Positions 25,291 through 33,801 of a stretch of 64,000 bases of DNA are shown one piece after another (position 1 is the first letter of the stretch; every line of letters starts with the position of its first letter). The position numbers were made by a program, and so were the translations under genes. Source of the stretch: AB-137-C09 sp964458185 (lineage in GTDB: Bacteria > Pseudomonadota > Zetaproteobacteria > Mariprofundales > Mariprofundaceae); the NCBI GenBank assembly GCA_964458185.1, contig CAYWFG010000009.1, positions 1-64,000 of the forward strand. The letters run 5' to 3'. The notes beneath the pieces were generated by a model, which had not been told where the DNA came from, did not search any database, and saw only the letters and a program-made list of their open reading frames with translations.

Positions 25291-26691
25291 TTAATTGCCT
25301 ATACAGATTGTATCAACCAACTGTTTTACCGTAGGCACAAAGCCATTGGCATACAAAGGGTCGGTTGCAAAACGGTATGCGGCATGACCTGCAAACATCA
25401 AGTTATTGTCTGGCGCACCGTCATGGGCAATATCTTGTAATGTTTTTTGAATACAAAAACTGCGTGGATCTGCTTTTCGCCCTGTGGTTCCTTGATCATT
25501 TGCTGCCCAATTAGAAAATTTACATTGTGATAAACAACCCATACAATCCAATTGATCTTGGCGAATTTCTTGCGCTTTCGCTTCATTAACAAAAACAAAG
25601 GTGCTATCAGGTGTAGGCAAAGCCTTGATAAAACCATCGTTGATCCATGCTTCAGCGCGTTTGGCATCTGGGCGGGTAACAAAAACCATTTTGTTGCGCA
25701 CACCAAAGGTGAATGGTTCAGTATGATCGCCAGCAGGGTGGTCAACAAAAGCGATTTCACGGTCTGACCTAGCGTACAATTCGTGTAGAAAAGAAGTATA
25801 CACCGCAGAAGAATAAAAACCTGTTGGCGAGAAGCGATTTAATTGAATATCCCCCTCTTTTAATTGCAGTAAACGGGCTTTCCACGCATCCGAGATAGGG
25901 CTTTCTTGGGTAATCAATGGTCGTGTTCCCAGTTGAAAAACAATCGGACCAATTTCTGGATTATCCATCCAGTCAGTCCATTCACGCAAACACCACACAC
26001 CACCCGCCATCACAATCGGAGTTTGTTGCAAACCAAATTCATTCATGGTTTTGCGCAATAAGGCAACACGTTGATAGGGCAATTCTGGTTTTTTTGGATC
26101 TTCTGAGTTAGACAAACCATTATGACCACCAGCAAGCCAAGGGTCTTCATAGACCACACCGCCCAACCATTCGGGAGCTTTGCGGTACGAACGCAACCAC
26201 AAAGCACGAAAAGCACGCGCTGACGAAATAATAGGGTAATAATACACGCCATGCTTGGCAGCCAAAGGCGCTAGCCGAAAAGGCATGCCCGCGCCACAAG
26301 TCACACCATCAATAATACCAGATGCTTGCGCTAATACGCCGTTGAGAACACGTTCTGCACCGCCCATTTCCCATAATACATTCATGTGTAAACGACCGTT
26401 GCCTGAAGCAACCTCATGGGCAACACGCGCCTGACGAACACCACCAGCAATCGCTTGCGCAACAAGTTCTTCAAACCGTGTTTTTCGGCTTTTACCATGG
26501 TAAACGGTACGAATAATATTGCCAGATTTATCAAGTTGATCGGCATTCACCGCAGAAAAAGTACCAATACCACCTGCCGCTGCCCAAGCACCCGAGCTTT
26601 CACCCGTTGAAATGGCAACACCTTTGCCGCCCTCAATAAGCGGTAATACTTCTTTCCCTGACAGCATCATTGGAGAAATATGAAATGACAT
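25291..26691 (-). CDS. nitronate monooxygenase-like FMN protein with Cys-rich C-terminus
   Basis: The 466-residue protein has the TIM-barrel plan of the nitronate monooxygenase (2-nitropropane dioxygenase) family. Segments include GIGTFSAVNADQLD, DGVTCGAGMPFRLAPLAAKHG, PIVMAGGVWCLREW and GPIVFQLGTRPLIT. It is about 100 residues longer than the common short forms. The extension bears CMGCLSQCKFSNW near residue 383 and a further Cys in RSFCIQKTLQDI, a spacing that could hold a metal or Fe-S cluster. The substrate is unknown. It lies between ffh and gatC with its own upstream gap of 132 bp. Confidence 0.8.
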   Translation of the reverse strand: MSFHISPMMLSGKEVLPLIEGGKGVAISTGESSGAWAAAGGIGTFSAVNADQLDKSGNIIRTVYHGKSRKTRFEELVAQAIAGGVRQARVAHEVASGNGRLHMNVLWEMGGAERVLNGVLAQASGIIDGVTCGAGMPFRLAPLAAKHGVYYYPIISSARAFRALWLRSYRKAPEWLGGVVYEDPWLAGGHNGLSNSEDPKKPELPYQRVALLRKTMNEFGLQQTPIVMAGGVWCLREWTDWMDNPEIGPIVFQLGTRPLITQESPISDAWKARLLQLKEGDIQLNRFSPTGFYSSAVYTSFLHELYARSDREIAFVDHPAGDHTEPFTFGVRNKMVFVTRPDAKRAEAWINDGFIKALPTPDSTFVFVNEAKAQEIRQDQLDCMGCLSQCKFSNWAANDQGTTGRKADPRSFCIQKTLQDIAHDGAPDNNLMFAGHAAYRFATDPLYANGFVPTVKQLVDTICIGN

Positions 26692-26823
26692 GAACGTCCC
26701 TTAAAACCAGTTTACATTGCAATATGGGGTATAATTTTCAACAAAACATCGACCACGCAACCAGCCCAAGCTAACGCGCCTAGGCTTTTTGACTAGCTGA
26801 TTTTTTACAATCGTATAAAAAAA

Positions 26824-28173
26824 TCAATGCATTCCTGGTATTTTCATACCCGCAGCCATTTGAGCCATCATTCGTTGACCTTTTTTGCCTTTGACTTTTT
26901 TCATCATTTTTTGCATTTGTTGAAACTGTTTCAACATGCGGTTTAACTCCATCACGCTCGTTCCTGAGCCTACAGCCACACGTTTTTTTCGGCTGGCATT
27001 AAGCAAGCGTGGGAACTGGCGTTCTTTCGGTGTCATGGAATACACCATCGCTTGCATCCGTTTGAAAACGGACTCATCAATTTGTGAGACAGTATCAGAA
27101 GGAAGTTTGATACCAGGAATCATCTTCATCATGCTGGACATGCCGCCCATTTTTTTCATTTGCCCCAGTTGATCGGAGAAATCCATCAAGTCAAATGTGC
27201 CTTTATTGACCTTTCGTGCCAATCTGGCGGCTTGGTCTTGATCAACATTGGCTTGGATTTTTTCAACCAAACCCACCACATCGCCCTGACCGAGAATACG
27301 CCCTGCCATGCGCTCAGGGTCAAATACTTCAAACGCATCAACTTTTTCACCCGTACCCACAAAACGAACAGGCACTTGCGTACTAAAAGCGACCGATAAG
27401 GCAGCACCACCCCGCACATCGGCATCGGTTTTACTAAGGATACAACCTGAAAGTGAGACCGTGGCATGAAAGTCTTCTGCGATTTTTAGCGCGGTTTGCC
27501 CTGTCATGGCATCAAGTACCAGCAAGCGTTCAGCCGCTTGAATACCTGTAGCAATTTCTTTAATTTCTGCCATCAAGCTATCATCAACCACTTGACGACC
27601 TGCGGTATCTAGAATCAACACATGATGACCGCCAAGCCGCGCTTGCTGCAAGGCAGATTGTGCCATGTTTAATGCTGAGCCTGCTTCATCTTCTGTTGAA
27701 ATATAAGGAACATTAACCTGCGAAGCCAGCACCCGTAATTGCTCACGGGCAGCAGGGCGAGTAGCATCCACACTGGTAAGTGCAACTTTTTTACCTTGCT
27801 TAGTAAGCATCCGTGCCAGCTTGCCTGCGGTGGTTGTTTTACCCGCACCTTGCAAACCGCACAATAAAATAACCGAAGGGATAGCAGTAAGATTGAGCGA
27901 AAGCTGTTTGCCGCCTAACACTTCACTCAAAACATCGTGAAGAATTTTAATGATCACTTGCCCTGGCTGTAAGCTTTTGGCAACTTCTTCACCCAAGGCT
28001 TGCTCGCGTACTTGCCCCATGAGGTGACGCACAACGGGTAAGGCAACATCAGCCTCTAACAATACCAAACGCATTTCACGCAAGGTAGCATCAAGGTCAG
28101 CTTCGGTGATACGGACTGTTTTTCGTAACTTGGCGGTAATATCGCCCAACTTTTGGCTTAAACGATCAAACAT
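26824..28173 (-). CDS. ffh: signal recognition particle protein (SRP54)
   Basis: The 449-residue GTPase binds 4.5S RNA and signal sequences and delivers ribosomes to FtsY. It has the N domain, the G domain with GLQGAGKTTTAGKLA, VDATRPAAREQL, LDTAGR and TKTDADVRGGAAL-type elements (here SKTDADVRGG), and a Met-rich M domain with the RNA-binding SGTSVMELNRMLKQF segment. Full length. It is downstream of tRNA-Gln but separated from it by a terminator. Confidence 0.97.
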   Translation of the reverse strand: MFDRLSQKLGDITAKLRKTVRITEADLDATLREMRLVLLEADVALPVVRHLMGQVREQALGEEVAKSLQPGQVIIKILHDVLSEVLGGKQLSLNLTAIPSVILLCGLQGAGKTTTAGKLARMLTKQGKKVALTSVDATRPAAREQLRVLASQVNVPYISTEDEAGSALNMAQSALQQARLGGHHVLILDTAGRQVVDDSLMAEIKEIATGIQAAERLLVLDAMTGQTALKIAEDFHATVSLSGCILSKTDADVRGGAALSVAFSTQVPVRFVGTGEKVDAFEVFDPERMAGRILGQGDVVGLVEKIQANVDQDQAARLARKVNKGTFDLMDFSDQLGQMKKMGGMSSMMKMIPGIKLPSDTVSQIDESVFKRMQAMVYSMTPKERQFPRLLNASRKKRVAVGSGTSVMELNRMLKQFQQMQKMMKKVKGKKGQRMMAQMAAGMKIPGMH

Positions 28174-28202
28174 AATGCCTCTCTTTACGATTATTCATTA
28201 AA

Positions 28203-28231
28203 AACAAAAAAGGCCTCCTGATGGAGACCTT
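28203..28231 (-). terminator. rho-independent terminator after tRNA-Gln
   Basis: On the minus strand a 9-bp stem (AAGGTCTCC with GGAGGCCTT, one G-T pair) closes a 4-base loop and is followed by a run of T residues. It lies 5 bp after the tRNA 3' end and before ffh. Confidence 0.85.
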
Positions 28232-28236
28232 GCATT

Positions 28237-28310
28237 TGGCTGGGGGACAAGGATTCGAACCTTGGTTGGCGGAGTCAGAGTCCACAGTCCTGCCGCTAGA
28301 CGATCCCCCA
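28237..28310 (-). tRNA. tRNA-Gln (CTG anticodon)
   Basis: The 74-nt minus-strand sequence folds as a cloverleaf. The 7-bp acceptor stem is TGGGGGA with TCCCCCA, then discriminator G and encoded CCA. The anticodon stem GTGGA/TCCGC closes the loop CTCTGAC with anticodon CTG (reads CAG, glutamine). The T arm contains GGTTCGAATCC. It is a single tRNA with its own promoter and terminator. Confidence 0.95.
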
Positions 28311-28326
28311 TGAATTCAAGAGGCGA

Positions 28327-28355
28327 ACTGTAACCATGCAACGTCATGTTTTCAA
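28327..28355 (-). promoter_or_regulatory. promoter of tRNA-Gln
   Basis: On the minus strand TTGAAA (28355-28350) and TACAGT (28332-28327) are spaced by 17 bp and lie about 17 bp ahead of the tRNA 5' end, as expected for a sigma-70 tRNA promoter. Confidence 0.55.
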
Positions 28356-28361
28356 CTGCAA

Positions 28362-28397
28362 AAAAAAGCACCCTGCGCATAACGCAACGTGCTTTTT
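28362..28397 (-). terminator. terminator after pstS
   Basis: An inverted repeat AAAAGCAC/GTGCTTTT with an inner GC-rich stem has a T-run on both strands. It lies 25 bp beyond the pstS stop and can end pstS transcription on the minus strand. Confidence 0.75.
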
Positions 28398-28421
28398 CAT
28401 CGTTAAAAGATATTTAACGTC

Positions 28422-29480
28422 TTATTTAAAGTCAGCTTCTGTTAAGTTGGTTAAATTAGCCAACGCATCACGGTATTGATTACGAAGTGCTTTAGGATGT
28501 GCAATCAGACCAATATCAGTGCATTCGCCTTCTTCGCCAACCATTTTTTCAGATAAGAACAAGCCTGCATAGCCTTTCATACCGGGTACTTTATCCAAAT
28601 GTGCTTTTTTCAAGTAAAAGTACAATGAACGAGAGTAAGGGTAGCTGCCACTTTGAACGGCTTCAGGGCTAGGTGCAACACCTGCAATTTTTACGGCTGC
28701 AATTTTATCGCCATTTTCTTCTAGGTAGCTGTAGCCAAAAACACCAATGGCAGACGTATCTTTACTAAGTTTTTGCACGATCAAGTTGTCATTTTCGCCA
28801 GAGGGAACATACACACCGTCTTGACGGATTTTGTGGTATTTTTTATACGCCTTGTTTGCTTTTTTATCAGCATGGTACAATTTAGTATACACTTCCATGT
28901 GCTTGGTTAAATGCTTCATGCCTAAGTCTTCAAAGGCATCACGGGTTCCTGATGACGTAGGCGGGCCATAAAAAGTGATTTTACGGTGCGGCAATGCACT
29001 GTTGATTTCATTCCAGAAGTGGTAAGGGTTAGCAATCAATGCTGTGCCAGCTTTATTCGGAACTTCAGCAGCTACGGCAAGCAATACATCTTTGCGGCTT
29101 AGATCCAATGGTGCAGTCTTTTTGCTTTGAGCCAAGGCTAAACCATCAAGACCGATTTTGAACTCAACAATATCAGTCACGCCATTATTCTGACATTTTT
29201 TAAACTCTTTAATTTTCATGCGGCGAGATGCATTGGTGAAGTCTGGTGTTTCCAGTCCTGCACCTGCGCAAAACAATTTCATGCCGCCGCCAGAACCTGT
29301 GGATTCGATCACGGGGGTTTTAAAATTGCCTTCTTGACCAAATGCCTCAGCGACATAGCTAGAAAAAGGGTATACTGTAGATGAGCCTACAATGTTGATT
29401 TGTTCGCGAGCTTCCGCCGCACTGACACCCAATGTGCCAATGACCGCTGCAGCCATCACGATTGATGAATACTTACGCAC
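28422..29480 (-). CDS. pstS: phosphate-binding periplasmic protein PstS
   Basis: The 352-residue precursor has a signal peptide ending at AEAR, followed by INIVGSSTVYPFSSYVAEAF. Phosphate-ligand loops are TGSGGGMKLFCAG and PPTSSGTRDAFEDLG, and IGVFGYSYLEENGDK belongs to the fold. It is the high-affinity phosphate receptor for the PstSCAB importer. The permease and ATPase genes are not adjacent, and terminators isolate it as a single-gene unit. The Pho box upstream explains its control. Confidence 0.93.
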   Translation of the reverse strand: MRKYSSIVMAAAVIGTLGVSAAEAREQINIVGSSTVYPFSSYVAEAFGQEGNFKTPVIESTGSGGGMKLFCAGAGLETPDFTNASRRMKIKEFKKCQNNGVTDIVEFKIGLDGLALAQSKKTAPLDLSRKDVLLAVAAEVPNKAGTALIANPYHFWNEINSALPHRKITFYGPPTSSGTRDAFEDLGMKHLTKHMEVYTKLYHADKKANKAYKKYHKIRQDGVYVPSGENDNLIVQKLSKDTSAIGVFGYSYLEENGDKIAAVKIAGVAPSPEAVQSGSYPYSRSLYFYLKKAHLDKVPGMKGYAGLFLSEKMVGEEGECTDIGLIAHPKALRNQYRDALANLTNLTEADFK

Positions 29481-29531
29481 CTTAATTCACTCCTAGTTGG
29501 GAAATAATGATGCGAACGTTAAGCCTTGTTT

Positions 29532-29549
29532 GTGTCAGATAGATGACAG
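29532..29549 (-). promoter_or_regulatory. Pho box (PhoB operator) of pstS
   Basis: On the minus strand CTGTCAT-CTAT-CTGACAC matches the PhoB consensus of two CTGTCAT-type direct repeats with 11-bp spacing. It lies 52 bp upstream of pstS. About ten bases later, TAACGT (29521-29516) could serve as the -10. It predicts induction under phosphate limitation. Confidence 0.8.
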
Positions 29550-29584
29550 GATTAACTTGTATTTTAAATATCCAATCATAAGCT

Positions 29585-31357
29585 GTGGGCATGCGATCTT
29601 CATTGTATATTAATCATCCGATGCGTTTATTACTACTCATTGTAGTAATTATTTTCACCACTGAATTGTCATTGATGGCTGTATTGGAACGATGGAACAT
29701 CCAAGCGTGGTACAGTGGCTTGATGGATGCTGCTATCCTTGCTTTGGTGTTAACACCTGCGCTGTACCTTCTTGTTATCCGTCCCATCATGCGACAAAAA
29801 GAACATATCGAATCGGATACAGCAAGCTTTCGTACTATCGCGGAGCATATTCCTGATGGCTTGATCAGTATTGATGAAAAAGGGATTATTCAGCAAGCTA
29901 ATCCTGCATTATTAAACATTTTTGGTTACGAGTTAGATGACTTATTAGATACTAATATCTCACGACTCATGCCTTCTCCTTATGCTGAAGAACACGATGG
30001 TTACCTTCAACACTTTTTGAAGACGGGCGAACGCCATGTTATTGGTTATTTGCGTGAAGTGGAAGGTCGTTGTAAAAATGGTGATATTATTGACATCGAA
30101 CTGCAAGTCTCCAATTTATCGGTGGGCTCGCATTATTTATTTATTGGTTTGGTCAGAGACATCAGCCAACGCAAAAAGTTAGATGAAGAACGCCAAGTGA
30201 TGCGTGAACGTGCGGAGCATGCCCAACGATTAGAGTCGCTGGGGGTGTTAGCAGGTGGTGTAGCCCACGATTTTAATAATATTTTAAGCAGCATCATGGG
30301 CAATGCCTCGGTGGCACAAATGCAATTACAAGGTAACAGACCCTTGTGTGAGATGATGCATAATATTGAAACATCTTCTGTTCGTGCTGCCGAGCTATGC
30401 AAACAAATGCTCGCCTATGCTGGCAAAGGTCGTTTTGTGATGCAACAATGCGATCTATCAAAAACAGTGCGTGACGTGCATACATTGATTGAGTCTTCTA
30501 CCCCCAAACATATCACCCTTGAATGTGATTTGGCATCTAACCTGCCAAAACTCGAAGCCGATGAAAGTCAATTACAACAAGTGATTATGAATCTGTACAT
30601 GAATGCCCGAGAGGCATTAGAAAATAACACCACCCATGCGATGATTCGCATTACCACGGGTTGCATAATACTAAGCAACAACGCATTGGCACACTGTGTT
30701 GGCATAAATCAAGGGGAGAATCACCCCAAACAAGGTGAATATATTTTCATTGCCATAGAAGATAATGGTGATGGTATTGACCCAGCAATCCTCCATAAAG
30801 TGTTTGACCCTTTTTTTACCACTCATTTTGCAGGTCGAGGGCTTGGTCTTAGTGCCAGCTTAGGCATTGTGCGTAGCCAAGGCGGTGTGATGCAATGCGA
30901 AAATAAGATAGGAGAAGGCGTAACCATGCGTGCTTTTTTTCCTGCTGCGCAAACCCCAGCACACGATTTAAACCATCTGGGTTATATTTTAGTCGCTGAC
31001 AATGACCCATCTAGCATTCATTTCATTGTAACCATTTTAGAAAATCTTGGTCTAAAAACCATTACCGCGACCAATGGCACAGATGCACTTCATGTATTTC
31101 ATGAACATGAACAAGACGTTGGTCTTGTGGTATTAAAAATGCGCTTGTTAAAATTAAATGGTGTGGACTGCTTGCGAGCCATGCGTCAACAAAAACCAGC
31201 GATACAAGCCATTTTAATGTCCAGTTATGATGAAGCGCAGGGCAATAGCCAACTAGCCCACAGTGAAGATGCTTACTTTCTACTAAAACCCATTAACCAA
31301 GAAAAACTGAGTAATATGTTGCACACTGTTTTACTTGATCGGATGATTGAACCATGA
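29585..31357 (+). CDS. hybrid PAS sensor histidine kinase with degenerate receiver
   Basis: The 590-residue protein (GTG 29585; ATG 29591 or 29621 are alternatives) has two transmembrane helices, a PAS domain (FRTIAEHIPDGLISIDEKG), and a dimerisation domain with phospho-His in GGVAHDFNNILSS. An ATPase domain follows with N box QVIMNLYMNAREAL and G boxes EDNGDGIDPA and GRGLGLSASLG. The C-terminal receiver has Lys518 (VVLKMRLLKLNG) where the phosphoacceptor Asp should be, so it cannot be phosphorylated in the usual way. No partner regulator is adjacent. It overlaps ggt by ATGA. Confidence 0.9.
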   Translation: MGMRSSLYINHPMRLLLLIVVIIFTTELSLMAVLERWNIQAWYSGLMDAAILALVLTPALYLLVIRPIMRQKEHIESDTASFRTIAEHIPDGLISIDEKGIIQQANPALLNIFGYELDDLLDTNISRLMPSPYAEEHDGYLQHFLKTGERHVIGYLREVEGRCKNGDIIDIELQVSNLSVGSHYLFIGLVRDISQRKKLDEERQVMRERAEHAQRLESLGVLAGGVAHDFNNILSSIMGNASVAQMQLQGNRPLCEMMHNIETSSVRAAELCKQMLAYAGKGRFVMQQCDLSKTVRDVHTLIESSTPKHITLECDLASNLPKLEADESQLQQVIMNLYMNAREALENNTTHAMIRITTGCIILSNNALAHCVGINQGENHPKQGEYIFIAIEDNGDGIDPAILHKVFDPFFTTHFAGRGLGLSASLGIVRSQGGVMQCENKIGEGVTMRAFFPAAQTPAHDLNHLGYILVADNDPSSIHFIVTILENLGLKTITATNGTDALHVFHEHEQDVGLVVLKMRLLKLNGVDCLRAMRQQKPAIQAILMSSYDEAQGNSQLAHSEDAYFLLKPINQEKLSNMLHTVLLDRMIEP

Positions 31358-33012
31358 ATCGTTACTTTCGCACCCTAATCATGCTGCTTATGGTGGTTGC
31401 TGGCTTAATGCCATTGCATGCCGCGCCTGCATTTCAACCGCAACAAGCGGTGATCGTTGCTGCAGAAGCAGATGCTGCCAATGCAGGAAAAACCGTGTTA
31501 CAGCAAGGCGGCAATGCTTTTGATGCGGCGGCAGCAGTCGCGCTTGCGCTGGGCGTAGTTGAACCTGGTTCTTCAGGGATTGGTGGTGGTGGCTTTTTCT
31601 TGCTCTACCTTGCCAAAGAAAAGCGCATCATCATGATTGATGCACGCGAGACATCGCCAAAACTCGCAGCTTACGGCGAGGTTTATGACCATTACTCCAG
31701 CATGGATGGCCCCCAATCAGCGGGGGTACCGGGGTTGCTGGCGGGAGTTGACCATCTTGTGCAACATTATGGTGTATTATCTCGACAAATCATCAGCGCG
31801 CCTGCCATCACCTTGGCAAAGACAGGTTTTGTCGCCAAAAAACGGCTGCAACGCATGCTACAATGGCGAAGCAAGGTATTAAACACTCACGCGAAAAAAA
31901 TATTTTTACCCCACAACGGTATCATTGTTCAAGCTGCGTTAGGCAAGACGTTGACACGTTATGCAACCTTGGGGGTTGATGATTTTTACCGTGGGGAAAC
32001 CGCAAAACATTTGGTCGCAGATATGCAGCGTGATGGCGGTCTGATTCGCGCTGATGATCTTGCCGCGTACCGTGCTATTGAACGGCAACCGATAATGATC
32101 AACTGGCAGGGCTACCGTATTGCATCGGTCAATCTACCATCTTCAGGCGGTATCGTTCTGGCTGAGATTTTAGGTATCTTGCAACAAGATGATATGGCGA
32201 AGTTGCCAGCACTGGCACAAAAAACATTGCTGATCGAAGCCATGCGCCGCGCTTACAAAGATCGCAATGCCTATTTAGGTGATCGGGATTTTGTTACGAT
32301 TCCCAATCTATTAGAGAAAAAACGCCTGCAAGGCTTACGCCAAAGCATCAATATGAATCAAGCAACGCCAAGCAACAGCTTAGGCAATCAACAAGAACCT
32401 GCGGGCGCAGGGCGTGACACCACCCATTTCTCTATTATTGACCAAGATGGCAATATGGTGGTTGCCACATTATCGATCAATTACCCATTTGGTTCAGGCT
32501 ATCTGTCGCCCACAACAGGGGTTCTGTTGAATGATGAAATGGATGATTTTGCTACGCACCCCAACAAACCCAATGCCTATGGTTTGGTGCAAGGCAAAGC
32601 CAATGCCGTTGCCGCAGGGAAACGCATGTTATCGTCGATGACACCGACGATTATTTTTGGTAAAGATCGCACTTTTTTGGTGGGTACACCGGGTGGCTCA
32701 CGGATTATTAGCATGGTATTGTTGGCATCCATGAGTTTTATGACCAAACAAGGCAACCACAACGATTGGGTGCAATCACCACGCTACCATCATCAATTTT
32801 TACCTGATATGATTCAATATGAACAAGGCGCATTTTCAGCAAAAGAAAAAAAGACATTAACGGCACAAGGGTACAGCTTTAAAAAAGTACGTGATTATGG
32901 CAATATGCAAGCCATCGTTTGTAGCCATGCAACAGGTGTTTGTGATGGCATCAGCGATCATCGTGGTGATGGTGTTGTGCTTCGTGTTCATCGCGATCAT
33001 GATGGCAAATGA
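31354..33012 (+). CDS. ggt: gamma-glutamyltransferase
   Basis: The 552-residue periplasmic proenzyme has a signal peptide ending at LHAAP. It transfers or hydrolyses the gamma-glutamyl group of glutathione. AVALALGVVEPGSSGIGGGG marks the large subunit. The autocleavage/nucleophile Thr is in GRDTTHFSIID, and the oxyanion loop in LSSMTPTIIF. Length is normal. It is translationally coupled to the sensor kinase. The HepT toxin gene begins 13 bp after its stop. Confidence 0.95.
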   Translation: MNRYFRTLIMLLMVVAGLMPLHAAPAFQPQQAVIVAAEADAANAGKTVLQQGGNAFDAAAAVALALGVVEPGSSGIGGGGFFLLYLAKEKRIIMIDARETSPKLAAYGEVYDHYSSMDGPQSAGVPGLLAGVDHLVQHYGVLSRQIISAPAITLAKTGFVAKKRLQRMLQWRSKVLNTHAKKIFLPHNGIIVQAALGKTLTRYATLGVDDFYRGETAKHLVADMQRDGGLIRADDLAAYRAIERQPIMINWQGYRIASVNLPSSGGIVLAEILGILQQDDMAKLPALAQKTLLIEAMRRAYKDRNAYLGDRDFVTIPNLLEKKRLQGLRQSINMNQATPSNSLGNQQEPAGAGRDTTHFSIIDQDGNMVVATLSINYPFGSGYLSPTTGVLLNDEMDDFATHPNKPNAYGLVQGKANAVAAGKRMLSSMTPTIIFGKDRTFLVGTPGGSRIISMVLLASMSFMTKQGNHNDWVQSPRYHHQFLPDMIQYEQGAFSAKEKKTLTAQGYSFKKVRDYGNMQAIVCSHATGVCDGISDHRGDGVVLRVHRDHDGK

Positions 33013-33025
33013 GACAGGTGAAATA

Positions 33026-33457
33026 ATGGATGCCAATACTTCCTTTACAATCGACACGTCATTTCTTGAGCGATGCATTCAGACATTGGATAAAGCCTTT
33101 CATTTATTGCAAAAAGTCGATACAGAAAGTCTTGAATATGATTTATACCGCTCTGCTACGATTAAAGAGTTTGAAATTATACTGGAGCAATCAGGTGGTT
33201 TATTAAGAAAACGGCTAAAACCTTTTTTTCATTCCTCAAAAGCCGTCGCTAGGCTAAATTTCAAGGATGTTTTCAGACACGCGGGGCATCATGACTTATT
33301 GCCTGTTGAGGAAGTGGAACGGTGGATGATTTACCGTGATAATCGCAATGTCACAGCGCATGATTATGGTTTGGGTTTGGCTGAAGAGACATTGCCTTTG
33401 ATGCCCCAGTTTATTGTCGATGCACAATCTTTGGTGCAAGCCATCAACAAACAATAA
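33026..33457 (+). CDS. hepT: HepT-like HEPN toxin (type VII toxin-antitoxin)
   Basis: Start at ATG 33026 with AGGTGA ahead; longer in-frame starts fall inside ggt. The 143-residue all-helical protein belongs to the HI0074/HepT group of HEPN domains. The catalytic RNase motif R-x4-H-x-Y is intact as RNVTAHDY, and its Tyr is the residue that MntA adenylylates in characterised pairs. The nucleotidyltransferase antitoxin follows 1 bp later. It would cleave RNA when not modified. Confidence 0.82.
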   Translation: MDANTSFTIDTSFLERCIQTLDKAFHLLQKVDTESLEYDLYRSATIKEFEIILEQSGGLLRKRLKPFFHSSKAVARLNFKDVFRHAGHHDLLPVEEVERWMIYRDNRNVTAHDYGLGLAEETLPLMPQFIVDAQSLVQAINKQ

Positions 33458-33458
33458 T

Positions 33459-33779
33459 ATGATCATCAGAGAAAAAGATAAACAACAATTATTAACCATT
33501 GCTGCCCGCACCCTGCATACACCCCTTGAAATCTGGGCGTATGGTAGTCGTGTGAATGGTGATGCACATGATACCAGCGATCTTGATTTGGTGGTGCGTA
33601 CTCAAAATTCAAGTCGATTAAACGCTAGCGAGTTTTATGCCTTTAAAGAAGCGTTAACAGAATCAACTATTCCTATTTTGATACAAGTTTTTGATTGGGC
33701 TAGCATTCCTGAATCTTTTCAACAAAATATATCGAAGCAGTATGAGATTTTATGGCGAAAGGAAGAGGAAAACAATTGA
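33459..33779 (+). CDS. mntA: MntA-like minimal nucleotidyltransferase antitoxin
   Basis: Start at ATG 33459; an in-frame ATG at 33414 overlaps hepT and is less likely. The 106-residue protein has the MNT motif GSRVNGDAHDTSDLDLVV, that is GS-x10-DxD, for metal and ATP binding, and a third acidic residue in LIQVFDW. It is expected to transfer AMP to the HepT Tyr and so neutralise it. The adjacent order toxin-antitoxin is the common one. Confidence 0.85.
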   Translation: MIIREKDKQQLLTIAARTLHTPLEIWAYGSRVNGDAHDTSDLDLVVRTQNSSRLNASEFYAFKEALTESTIPILIQVFDWASIPESFQQNISKQYEILWRKEEENN

Positions 33780-33801
33780 TTGACAACAACAGGAGATATG
33801 A

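Noticed and set aside
26763..26790. Hairpin followed by TTTTT on the plus strand between the flavoprotein gene and ffh
   Set aside because: The T-run is on the plus strand, but both flanking genes are on the minus strand, so it terminates no known transcript.
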